Below, in pieces: positions 1 to 11,343 of a stretch of 64,000 nucleotides of DNA. The notes below the pieces were generated by a model, which was not told where the DNA came from, did no database searches, and saw nothing but the letters and a program-made list of their open reading frames with translations. Every line of letters starts with the position of its first letter. Within the stretch, counting starts at the first letter, position 1. A program made the translations under genes and the position numbers. Source of the stretch: Coniochaeta sp. PMI_546 (Eukaryota > Ascomycota > Sordariomycetes > Coniochaetales > Coniochaetaceae); the NCBI GenBank assembly GCA_021432605.1, contig MU271149.1, forward strand, positions 1,922,001 to 1,986,000, written 5' to 3'.

Positions 1-885
1 CGATTTCGATTTCTTTTGTAATATTAGAGGGTTTGCAGACATCTACACAGCGCTGGCAGACAGCTATCCTGAGATATAGGACACACAGCTCGGCGTCTTG
101 CGAGCTTCGCGACGACATCTTTTTTTGACTGGACCGATCATATGTTTTTATTTTGGCATTTTTACTCGGAGTTCAGGGAGGTTCATGGCATGTTTTGCAT
201 ATTTGTCTCGTTGATATAACAATACATTATTTACTTTTCACCTTGGACCAGCCCGAGCGAGAGCACTGTTTGTCGGAAATGTCAGCTGCAGCGCCGTCAA
301 ACACTCGTGGACATACCTAGTAAACAGACGAGTCTCTTCCACAATTTCAGCTCCCCGAATTAACAAAACGCCACATTTTCTGGCCAAACACTTCGATTGG
401 CCAGGCGTGCATCAATAGCGCGCAACCGCAGTGCATGCCGTCTTCAGCCCTCTCTCATCTCCGCGCACCCTGTCGGTCGTCAAAAGGGGGTCTAGATGTG
501 AGTGCCCGAGGGCTTGCAGAGATCACGGCCAGAGCCTCCTCCCTCAACGCCGTCGATTGGCTGCGACTGCTTGGTGCCAAGCGAGATCATCCCCTGGCTG
601 AGAGGTGTGGGCAGCTTTGCATCTGGTTATCGCTGATATGGCCAGACTCCGCGAGGCTCTGCTTGGCTTCAATTGGGAATGCTTGGCCAGGTGCGGCTGG
701 ACACAAGGTCGTCGGGCTGGGGCCAAGGCACACAAAATGGCTTGACGCGCCCGACGTGATGGAAGGGATTCTCTTGGTCTCTTATGCTTCCTGTTTTATT
801 TCGTGTTTTCTTGTCCGTGGCCCCCCTCACGGCTCCCTCATAGAGAAATCAAGAACATGTGCAGAAGAGTTGCTCACTTACCAAG
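1..885. other. Upstream region of the VWA gene, no gene seen
   Basis: This is presumably the promoter and 5' leader of the VWA-domain gene that starts at 886. Open frames here (for example 435-941) have no recognisable domain, and the longest runs into the start of the real gene in another frame. I see no RNA gene or repeat. Confidence 0.5.
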
Positions 886-3800
886 ATGTTGCTCTCACTT
901 CCACTTCTCTGCGCGTCCCTTGCAGCCGCGTCGACGCTTAAGGGCCAGCATCACCAGATCCAGAGACGGGACGACACCGTGTGTACAGACCTAAGTGTAA
1001 GCTCAAACAATGGCGATCGCAAAGTTGCGATTGTGCTGGACAGCTCCGGGTCCATGGCATACAACGACCCCTACGACCTCCGAATCAAGGCTGGACGCGC
1101 CCTAAACGACTTCCTCATCTCGAGCGGCGAGGCTACTGGCAGTCAGAAGGCCGATATGGTCACTGTTATCGACTTTGACGATGCGGCTTACCTTGACTAC
1201 CCTTTGGGCGACCCTGGTAATGCTAACAGCTCGTTCAACAACGTCGATGCCACCGGCGGGACTTATATCGCCTCGGGAGTGAACATGGCCATCGCCCAAC
1301 TCAACTCGGGTGGTGGCGGGACAGACAAGCGAAGCGCCATCGTCGTCTTTACAGACGGAGAGGTAAGAAGTCTCACAAGCCCCCATCTCCAGCCTTCACT
1401 GACCCGCGAGAAAGGACTACAACCCCGACGAGCTCGTCGACGCCATCAACAACGCCACCGCGGCCGGCATCCGCGTCTCCTTCGGCTTCCTCGACACCAG
1501 CGCCTCCTCGCAGCCGACCAACGTGCTCAGCGCGGTCAAGAACAGCCGCGGCGTCTACGCCACCATCACCGTGGCCGCCGGCTCGCAGAACTTCATCAAC
1601 TACGTCCTGCTAAACGGCCTGACCTACAACGACAACCCGCAGGGCTACGACAGCCAGCTCCTCGCCGGCCTGGCCGAGACGCACTTCATCACCGGCTCCG
1701 AGACCGTGACTCTCAAGTACTCCGCCCAGCAGGGCGAGCGGGTCAACTTCACCATCACCAGCATCTCGGCCGGATTCATCAGCGTCGCCGCCGTCATGGG
1801 GGGCACGACGCTGAACACGACCAACACGACGTACTCCTACAGCGTGATCGACGTCACGGCGCCCAGCTCGGGCGAGCTCGACCTGCAGATCACGGGCAAG
1901 GCCGCGCCCAAGGACGCCATGTTCTCCGTCATCACCAACTCCAACGTGCCCTTCAAGAACTGCACCGTCGGCGTCACCGGCGGCGGCGGCCAGGGCGGCC
2001 TGTCGGCCGGCGGGAAAGCGGGTGTGGGCATCGGCGTCACGGCCGCGCTGCTGGGTCTGGGTAGCTTGGGAGGCTACTTTGCGTATAAGCACTTCATGGG
2101 CGGCGGCGGAGGCGGGAATGCTGTGCCGCCGAGCGGAGGGGAGACCAACGCCGGCCAGTTTGGAGGGAACGGCACAGAGAAGATGATGGCTCATACGGAT
2201 GTGTATCCTGTCGATCCCGGGAGTAACGGGCTGGGACCGGGATCGCATGGGTTACCGCCCGGAGACGGCGGTTCGCATGGGTTAACGGCCCCGCCGAACG
2301 GGGGTCAGGCGCCCATGTCCGGACCGCCGGGACCGCAGAATCTTGCGCCCCCCGGCCAGGGCGGATATGCGCCTCCCGGTGCGCAGGGTGGTCTCCCGCC
2401 CACGAACGCGCCCATGAGCGTTCCCCCAACGAGCGGCGTGCCGCCTACGGGCGGTCCGGCATATCCTGGGTCGCAGCCCATGGCGTTTATTCCACCTTTG
2501 GTGCCGCCTAATGCCCTCAACTCGAACAATACTGCTCCCAAGGAGAAGGGGGCTGGTGGGCCGCAGTCGCAGGGAGGACCGGCTCCTCAGCAGGGAGATG
2601 GACAGTATCATGACATGAAGAGCTATCCGCCAGGAAATTTCGGGCAGCAGATTGCTCCTGGCACACAGCAGCCGATGAGCCCCAATGGCAGTCAGACTAT
2701 GTCGCCTGGCTCTCCCGCGAGTCAGGGTTTGACTGGTCCTGCTGGAACTGGAGCTTATCCTCCCGCCCCTGGATCGCAGGCTCCGTACGGATATGGTCCC
2801 GGCGCTCAAAACATGGCGCCTGGTACTCAATATCCAATGGGACCAGGCGGACACCCGCCAGGCCCTGGTTCGCAACTGCCCTTCGGTCACGGTGGTGAGC
2901 CCATCCCTGGCTCCCATGCACCAACAGGGACCGGCAGCTACCCACCTGCGCCCAGTTCCCAGGCTACTCCGGCTCCCGGGTCGCAGTACGCCCCTGGTGT
3001 CGAGGGCCATCTGCACAACTCAGCTCCCGGCGGGTACCAGAACCCCATGGGACAGGGCAACCCCGGCCAAGTGCCAGGTAACAACTACCAGTCTTTTTCA
3101 GGCCCAGGCGGCCAGCCCATGGCCGGCGCGGAGGGATACACCCACACAATGGGCGGACCAGGCGGCCAACATATCGCACCAAACCCGATGGGCTCGGATC
3201 CGAACTTCACCCACACAGGCGGCCAGCCCATGACCGGCGCGGACGGCTACAACCACACCATGCAGAGCCACCAGGGCACCGTGAGCCCAGACAGCTACCA
3301 CCAGAACGGCACTATGAGCCCAGACTATCACCAGCACGGCGGCTTCGGCGACGCGTCCCATCCAGGCCAAAGCATGAGCCCAGATAGTTACCACCAAGGA
3401 CAACACGGTTACCCATCTCCCCAAGGAACCGGCTCCTCCCCCTACAGCTCTCCTCCCGGCCCGGGCTCCACCGCCCCGACAAGCAACTACATGACCCCCC
3501 AGGCCACCGGCACCGGCACCGCCCCATCCGGCGGCGACACGTTCCACCAACACCCGCAAGGCAGCGACCTCTCCCCCCCAGACCCAAGCAGCCAGTCCCA
3601 CCACCCCAGCCCAGGCGGGGGGGACATCACCCACCCAAACCCAGACTGGAACGACTACCACGACCCGGACTCGTGCTCCTGCTCCGAAGGTCCCGGCCCA
3701 GACTCGGACTTCGAGGGACAGGATCCCACCACTCCCGGCAACACCACAGGCGCGACGAACCCGGGCTTCTACATGCCCGGCGCCCCCTTCCGGTCCGCCG

Positions 3801-4084
3801 ACAAGAAGGAGCCCGAGCCCAAGCCCAAGCACAGGCACGGCCGCCGCAGGTTCCCGAGGCTGGCTAGGTCGAGGGTGGAGAAACATCACCACCACCCCTG
3901 GACGGGGCGGGATGCTGAGTGTGACGATGCCGAGTGCGTTTTCAACCGGGCGGACCATGTCTGCGCCGGTAGGGGGTGCGAGTGTAAGTGTCGCGACGAG
4001 GAGTGCGAGGTCTATAAGCGGAGATTGGACGAGAGGAGGCGGAGGGATGGGGGGGTGACTGGGGTGTTGAATGCTGTGAGCTAG
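886..4084 (+). CDS. Secreted/membrane VWA-domain protein with long Pro/Gly-rich tail
   Basis: Proposed CDS join(886..1362,1415..4084), 1048 aa. The ATG at 886 gives a signal peptide (MLLSLPLLCASLAAA). A von Willebrand factor A domain follows, with a complete metal-binding MIDAS: DSSGS from residue 52, the TGGTY threonine, and TDGE directly at the exon junction. The 52-bp intron (GTAAG...AAAG) is in phase 0, and removing it joins TDGE to DYNPDEL. A single membrane segment lies near residues 364-386 (GIGVTAALLGLGSLGG), followed by KHF and a glycine run. The remaining roughly 660 residues are Pro/Gly/Gln/Ser-rich with PGSQ, GGQPM and MSPDSYHQ units. They end in a basic patch and a Cys-rich segment (ECDDAEC, CECKC). 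By topology the VWA domain should be outside the cell and the tail in the cytosol. The role is unknown; adhesion or wall sensing is only inference. Confidence 0.85.
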
Positions 4085-4369
4085 AAACGGAGAATGGTTT
4101 GAGGTGCTGGGTGGTGGGAGCAGTAGTAATAGAAAGTAATCTCTTGGCTTGTGAAGATTGGCATTTTTTCTTTGGCTTCGGGTTGGGTCAGGAGGCTTGG
4201 ATCGAGAAATTGAATAGTGCTCCAGACAGGGCCTTGTTTCTTTTGAAGGTAGAACCATGATTTCAATGTTTTCTCTATTCAAGAAACAAAGTATGACAAA
4301 ATGTTTCCCCAAACCAAGCCGGGCCACGAATAAACGCCTTCCAGTCAGCCACCTCAAAACCCAACAAAC

Positions 4370-6013
4370 CTACAGACTGTAGATGAACTCGGGATTCTCC
4401 CGATCCGTCAGATCGTAAAACTCCTGCCCCTCGATCCTGACGTATCCCGGCTGCGCCCTGATGGCGGCCTTCTTCCTGTTCTGGCTCCGGCACCACCAGT
4501 AGATGAACAGGATGTCCAGCAGCGACACGACCCAGCACACGATGATGGTGATCTTGGCCGGGCGGTACTCGGGCGCGTCCTTGGCCTGGAAGACCTGCGG
4601 GCCGATGATGTTGCCGACGCAGTACCCGATCAGGTACATGGCCGCCACCGTCGTCTTCTTGGTCCACCCGGCCACGTTGGTCGAGATGAGCGACAGCAGC
4701 GCCACGAAGGGCGTCGGCGAGGCCTGGGTGAGGTAGTACCCGATCAGCTTCCCGACGTTGTGGTTGTTGTCGAGGCAGGTCACGAGCAGCATGCCCATGA
4801 TGGAGAGCAGGAGTCCAGACGTGCAGATTAGGAGTCTGTTGCGGAAGTAGTCGCCCGCCCAGCCAGCTACGATCAGGGCGATGATCTCGACGGCGCCTCC
4901 GGGCATGCCCAGGAGGAGGGACTGCTTGCTGTCGAAGCCGAACGACACGATGAGCTGCGAGAAGAAGTTCGTGATGCCGCCGTTGGGGATGTCGGCGACC
5001 AGCGCGTAGAACACGAAGGCCCAGACCATGGGGTCCGTCATAGCCTCCTTGAATTGATACCACTTGAAGTGCTTGTTGCCAACGCCCTGCTGATTGATGC
5101 GGATGCGCTCGACGGCCATGAGACGCTCGTTCTCGGTCAGGAACTTGGCGTTCAGCTGGTTGTCGGGCATGATCCAGAGGAAGAGGACGCCGATCGCCGA
5201 CGTGAAGAGGCCGATCACCAGGAAGAGCAGTTGCCACGATTTGATGCCAAGGGGGTGCTTCTCCGTGCCCACTGCGATGCCGTAGGCGATACCACCGCCG
5301 ATGATCTATAAGTTGATTGTTTATAAGTCAATGATTCAATTGGAGGATTGTATAGATGTTAGTAACACACCTGACCCCAACCGTTGAAAGAGAACCAGAA
5401 CCCGGTCCGCAGGCCCTGCTCATGAATGGTGTACCACTGGCTGGTGAAGAGGGCAAATCCAGGACTGACGGCCGCCTCAAACACGCCGAGGAAGAAGCGC
5501 ACAGCCATGGCGCTGCCAAAGCTGTTGCACGCGCCGAGACAGCACAGCACGAGACCCCACATGATGACGTTGAAGGCAGACCATTTGGCGAGCGGCAGTC
5601 GCTGCAGGAGGCGGTTTGTAGGCCATTCGAATGCGAGATAACCGAAGTAGAACATGGAGGCGACCCATGAGTACTCCTGGCCCTTGAGATGTGTGTCATC
5701 CTGCAGGATCCAGTAAGTACGTCTGGCTCGTGGCTGCAAGTGAGGGGTATCGAGCTCCTACCTTGAACCCCATGATGGAGGCATAAGAGATGGAGGTCTT
5801 GTCCAGGTAGTTCAGCCCGTAGACAAGACACAACATGGGCAAGATGTGTAGGTCAATTTTCCGTAACAGCCTCTTCTCATCCTGTGGAGTAAGGAGAATG
5901 GTCTCTCCGGCCTGGATGATCTTGAGAGCCTCGTCGGCGTCATTCGAATCGGCGTGCTTCAGCACGACCTCGGCCTTCTCCGGCGGATAGGTGGGTAACT
6001 CGGTCGACGACAT
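4370..6013 (-). CDS. MFS permease, Dal5/allantoate permease family (anion:cation symporter)
   Basis: Proposed CDS complement(join(4370..5305,5371..5700,5762..6013)), 505 aa, about the usual length for the family. Exon 1 ends in SYASIMGFK and joins DDTHLKGQEYSW, the signature join of fungal Dal5/Tna1-type transporters. Exon 2 carries YFGYLAFEWPTN and RFFLGVFEAAVSPGF. Exon 3 holds the second half, with about six membrane helices. Introns are 61 and 65 bp; the second contains TACTAAC. The family takes up allantoate, nicotinate, related vitamins or small carboxylates with protons at the plasma membrane; the substrate cannot be read from sequence. The 3' end converges on the VWA gene, 285 bp apart. 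Four GATA-factor sites lie upstream, which suggests nitrogen control. Confidence 0.9.
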
Positions 6014-6130
6014 CTTGAGCGGCTGTCTAGGACTCCCAGTACACTTGCTACGTGAGAAGTCAAGACGCGTCGCGAAGGAGAGATGACTACGTGAGGGACG
6101 TTGACTAAAGCAGACTGATTGACGGGCTGG

Positions 6131-6141
6131 ATGATATATAA
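6131..6141 (-). promoter_or_regulatory. Possible TATA element of the Dal5-family permease
   Basis: On the minus strand an AATTATATATCAT stretch lies about 120 bp upstream of the proposed ATG at 6013. Position and composition fit a TATA element. This is inference from sequence only. Confidence 0.35.
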
Positions 6142-6201
6142 TTCCTCCAGTCACCCGGCCGGCATGCCGGTAACAGCGCTGCCGTTGATCGGAGTGCACC
6201 C

Positions 6202-6311
6202 CTATCTCTTCGACGTGGAGGCGCCACTGATATCACCAGCTATCGTTACACTCCATTGCCACTAGGCAATCAATCCCTCGAAGCCCCGACTGGTGGCTAT
6301 CTCGACTATCT
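6202..6311 (-). promoter_or_regulatory. Cluster of four HGATAR sites (AreA/NIT2-type) upstream of the permease
   Basis: Read on the gene's own strand, the sites are AGATAG (6202-6207), CGATAG (6240-6245), AGATAG (6297-6302) and AGATAG (6306-6311). The last two are separated by three bases. They sit 190-300 bp before the permease start. HGATAR is the consensus of the fungal nitrogen regulators AreA and NIT2, and Dal5-family permeases are classic nitrogen-repressed genes. Occupancy is inferred, not shown. Confidence 0.45.
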
Positions 6312-9300
6312 CCAGACCGAAGGATGTAACAACGTAATAGCTCGCCATACCTCACTGTGGTTAGTCAGTAGTAGCCATACAGTGGTATGGCGGAGAAATA
6401 ATACCTTTAAGCATCTTATTTAGTACCCAGTCAGACCGTTCTCCCCGCAGTCCTGACCGTGTCACCGGCCGGTTTCCAGTCGATAGTGGGACGTCATTCA
6501 TTCCCGTCGCCGCTGAACTTTGAGAACGACGGGTCTAGCGTCCGGCCAGCGGCACCCCAGCGAGACCCGGACGTTGATAGCGCTGCCGTTCCTTGCCAAT
6601 CCTTACCAAAAGAGGAAGGTGGCTAAGATTGCCTGATGTTAAGGTATCGGAAACCAGCTACCGACCCCAACTGCCTAGCCGGCAATTCGAACATTAAAGT
6701 TGGATTTGCTGCCGTATTTCGGCTCGCGGTGTGCCGCCAATTCGTTCCAGTGACACAACTTGGTCGCAAATCAGGACATGATCGGCGGTGGCTGGTGGCT
6801 GGTGGCCCTCGGTACCCTAACCCTCTGAGCGCCATGTCTCGACGACAGTGGCACTTCTCTGTCCCCAAGGCATAAAAACATAAATGAAATGCAAGCATAT
6901 GAGTACAAAGGAGACTCCCGATGTGACTCGCCTTTGGGTACAGTACAGGACCACACCGTTTGCTCCTATGGCCTTCGACTTCGAAGAACGTGGAGCAAGC
7001 ATAGGTACAGCCCCCCTCATATTGCTAGACATACAGCCACGTAGGATAATGAAAGACAGCTTCGTAGGCGCGGCAGCAGTAGGTAGACCTCCCAATGGCA
7101 TCAAGGAGCAATGCCGTGCCAGCACTTCAGCATTCGCCTGAGAATGGAACACAACCACCTCCAGAGCCATTCCCAGACTGACAGGAGTATCTTGCACTAC
7201 GTTCCGACGGTATGGATCCGGTACCGAGAAAGCGGAAGCATTTGGAACGCTGCCCGGAAATGAGGGTTTGGACCCGAGTTCGGTTTCGGGTCTACAGTGT
7301 TTGGAGCCCACTGATCGTGTGTGCTCCGCGTTGATCATGGTGTTCGGCCGAATGAAGCTCTGCCAAAACTGATACACCACAGAAACTACCGCAGGTGGCT
7401 AAGGTAGTCAAAAGTCGCATAAAACCGGAGGGGTTCCCAGCGAGTATCGGTTTTCTCACAGATCGGCAATTTCTCTGGCTTCGGACAGGTAGGATGCAAC
7501 CCGTGAGAACGCGCTGGTCTGGCTGAGTCATGAGGTGAAGAGATGTTGCTGGCGAGAAGTTAGCGTCCCGGTTCATAGGCTGTAGGGATCGATACTCTCT
7601 CCAAGCATATGTGCTATTCAAAAGTATTGACAAGAGACATGCCGGTCAAGCAGTGGCACGGCCTCCAGGCAGGGGTTGTAATTTACTTCATGTGAAAGCA
7701 GGATGATAAACGAGCACTGAAATCCAGTTGGGCATGAAGACATCTTCTCGTTCGACTATAGCCTCTGTTGATACTGATTCACCGAAACGGTGAAACATAC
7801 GTGGGAAATGTGGGCAATCCTGCTGCTTCGCACTTTGCTTCGCGCAAGAAATCATTGACAACGCATCGACCAGTGAGCTCGTGATTCGCAGGTCGCACAT
7901 GGCATGCATGTACTATAGCCTGGATTCACAGCTGCCACACCATCAGAAGAAATCCGCTTGACGCGGCTGGTCACATAAGAGAAACCGAATAAAATGGCTG
8001 ACTGTAGACCAGCTCTTTTGACAAAGGGGGCAGCAGGCCTTCATTTATCAGGACCCGACAGTCTGGTAACCGGTGGAGCCCGTCATCCTTCGTGAGTGGG
8101 TCCTGGACCCAAAGCGTCGGAGGTTGACTCCAGGATTGCCCTGATTGCCCAGCAAGCCCAGCCACGCTGCCTTCACTCGCCTGATCTGACCGCCTCGGTG
8201 GGAGGGAAGTCCAGCTGATTCCTTGCTGTTGTCCGCTGTTGTTGGTGACTCAACCTCGCTATCTCCCAAAACAGGAGCGGTGAAATGTGTTGGGAAAAGC
8301 GAGCGTCCGCGACACGTTGTCACCTCCCGCGTTGCACGGTCATGCATAACGCTAATCCTTCCCAAATGTTTGTTGGTATGGTACTTCGTATGAAGTCTTG
8401 AGTCCGGAAACCCTGGCAATCAATTCAGCACAATCCTGCTTTGGAGCCCACCTTGATCCTACCAAGGGTTGCGACGATGGTACATTCACTTCTCGATGCT
8501 CTGGTGTACGATTGGCTTGAGATGCGACTTAACGCAAAGCACTGCTCCTTGTTGACTCTCCACTTCTCCAACCCGGCGGGTCCTCTGTAACCAGTGTCGC
8601 TGAGAAGAGCAAGGCCAAAAGTGAAAAAGAAGTGATAGCTCGTCCTGACCCGCCCGCCCGCAGTTCAAGCACTTCAAGGACTTCCAGTAATGGCGTACAG
8701 TTGACCTGGTTTAACTTCACGCTGCAAATGGCTTGGCCGTTCTGCGTCTTGACCAGGAGCCCATCTCCCATGTCATGACAAGCGAACTGTAAAGTGACAA
8801 CAGACACTCAACAATGTTGTTGGGCGGCACGCCTCAATCATGTGAAGCCCTCACCGCGCGCACAGGGCAGCCGTTGGGAATGGCGTTGTAGCCCAGCGAG
8901 AGGAGAGTACGAAGTGTAGTTGTGTCTGCTAGTCCAATGTGATTAGGATCGTGCCTGTGGCGGCCTTCTCGTCACGCGGAGACTGTCGACATGGTCATAT
9001 CACCACAACGCTCCATGTGCTGCACTCAGCAAGATGCAGCCGGACCTGTCCATGTCTCCTCGCCTCGCTCCAAACGGAATGGTGCGATGGAGGATGATCG
9101 CAATCACCGCTTCAGCTCGACTACGCTCCAGGTGGCAGACAAGGAAACAGCGTAAGCGAGGGTGAAAGGGTGTGATGTTAATTTATTAGTGGTCCTCCCA
9201 GCTCTCTGTCTGAGGGCTATACAGTGGCCTGCGTGTTCTCGGAGCGGCCAGCCATTGTGTTCCCCGAACTCGTATGGGCGGTAGGACAGAGAGGATCCTG

Positions 9301-11343
9301 CGACGTGAGTCGCTGAGACGACCCGACAGCTTGGTTCACCCTATGAGCTGGCGAATTGCATGTCTTCTTGCCCCGCCATATCCTTGCTGCTGGCCTCATG
9401 CTGTTCCAATCCCAAGAGCCGGCAGCTCACGCTAGCGAGCCACGTCCCCTCCTTGGGGCCCTATTGACGAGGGTGCCCGGCTGGGAGAAAGCGTTTGTGT
9501 CTCGCGTAGCGCAGATTCACCACCAGACCTCGATTACCACTCCGTCATAGGACACACAAGCACAGCGACCTGGTTGCCCTTGCTGGTCTGCCCGTCGAAC
9601 ATGAGCTCGTACGATACAACGTGTCGGAACTGCCGGATTATGTTATCTTAGACAGTCCAGATGCCAAACGCTCCTGGAGATAAGTAGAGGTGTTCGCAAG
9701 GACGGATTTCTGTCGTCTCTCCTCACGTCGGAGGATCCCCTCGTCTGACCGAGCCCAAGCAAGTTAAGGAACAGTCAAGTAACACAGTACATGGATACCC
9801 AATCGCGGCGACACTCCTTCGCAATGCCGAGTCTGTGAGCGAACCCGGCCTGCCGGGAATCAGCGACTATTGGGAGCAGCCAATCTCAAGGAAGGAGAGT
9901 CTTGAAGACAACCCCGGTCCCTGCCAGACCGCATCCTACCATAGTAGATAAGGGGATGACCCTGCCTGTCCCACCACTCGTCACAAGTGGACTCAATTAT
10001 GCCGTCACCGAGAGTAGTGCGGAATTGATGCCGAGTCACCTGTTTCTCAGCGTCGACGACAACAAGGACCAAAAGAGAAACGAGAGACAGAGGACAGGTG
10101 GAGGAGGTGTGTGGTGTCCGTGCGTGGAGCGAAAAAGGAGGCTAATGACGAGAGCGACCCGACAGTTGGGGTCAGTTGAAATTAGTGGATCCAGCGCAAG
10201 CGAGAGCTGATAGGCTCGAAGCTAACACCGCCCTGTGGCCCGCGCCGCAGGTTTGACCAAAAGGAAGGAGCTGGTGGGTGGTGGAGGGCAGAAAGAAGTC
10301 CATTGTGCGGGTGCTGGCGCCTTCCCTCGACAAAACCGCTTCGCTTCGACAGGGGACCCCTTTGTGGGGCGCGTTTCTCGTCTCCATTGGGAAGCAAAAG
10401 GGAACCACCCTGGGGGCAACCTGAACCTCTCAAATCTCTCCGCCTTGGAAAAGGGCAAGCGCCAACCGACCGACAATTTGAATTTGGCAAGAGCTGAATT
10501 TGACACTTTGACACCACCCTTGAGGGCCGTCATTCCTTCCTGCACGAACTGCGCTCAACAACAACAACAAAAACCAGCCAAGGGCAGGGGATCCATGGTT
10601 ACAGGAACCTGGGATACACGGAAGACGTACCCACCGGCACTCAACCACTGGGTCAAATCTCCGGCATTGCCAGCTCATTGCGCCTCTTAGCTGTCACTGG
10701 CACTTTTCACACGACACACACACACGCAATTTACAGCAGCAACAGCACCAGCAACAACAGCAGCACCACCAGCAGCAACCTACTCGACTTATAACCGCTA
10801 CCCTCCTCCTGGTCTGATGTTCGTGTTCGTGTAGCCTCACCTAAATCCCCCTGGTACCAGCCAACCCTCTACTTCGCTCGTTATAAGAGAAGGATCCCCG
10901 GTCAAGGTGTGCACCAAGTGCCAACTCAGACAGCTACAGAGCCTGTCGTTCCTCGAGTCACATACTGTGTTATTTACACTGAAGACGCATACTAAGGTAG
11001 CCAAAATCTGACTTGGATGTCCCGTCATCCGCTGCCCTACACATTTCCACCATCAAACAAAACAACTCGTTTCCCCCTTTCATAAACGCTTGCGTGCCTC
11101 TGTCGTCACACGGGATCGGGCGCCCTCTTACACATTGGTACTCACCGACCTTGAGATCATACAAAATTATCGGGAGTACTAATATGTTGACCAGGCATTC
11201 GTCCGCTACAAAACGCCTCAGAACAACCGTTGCGTAGATGACCACACTGGGAAACCATTGTCATTCGCTTTAGTCGGTATTCTAGTGAACATCCCATGTC
11301 CTACAATCAGTGAGTGGTGTTCTCTTAGTCCACCCCTAAGGCC
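6312..11343. other. Long gene-free stretch, about 5 kb
   Basis: Both strands contain only scattered frames below about 190 codons, none with a recognisable domain, signal peptide or convincing intron pairing. The longest (minus strand, 6817-7380) reads as non-protein-like. No transposase, reverse transcriptase or terminal repeats were seen. The right end (about 10.5-11.3 kb) carries CA and CAG/CAA tracts and probably serves as promoter and leader of the LaeA-like gene at 11344. Confidence 0.5.
10734..10780 (+). repeat. CAG/CAA/CAC trinucleotide-rich tract
   Basis: An imperfect CAR/CAC repeat of about 47 bp, preceded by a short (CA)n run at 10714-10725. It could encode Gln/His, but the frame closes soon after (TGA near 10817) and no start or exon structure supports a coding role. 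It is most simply a microsatellite in the upstream region of the LaeA-like gene. Confidence 0.7.

Noticed and set aside
3098-4357. Long minus-strand open frame of about 420 codons opposite the VWA gene
   Set aside because: It is a low-complexity Val/Gly/Arg shadow of the Pro/Gly-rich plus-strand tail. It has no domain and disagrees with the clear VWA gene.
6817-7380. Minus-strand frame of 187 codons in the gene-free stretch
   Set aside because: There is no recognisable motif, signal peptide, splice partner or protein-like composition. It could be chance in moderately GC-rich DNA.
10734-10820. CAG/CAA tract as a poly-Gln coding exon
   Set aside because: The Gln/His frame ends within about 28 codons and has no upstream start in frame. 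It is treated as a microsatellite.
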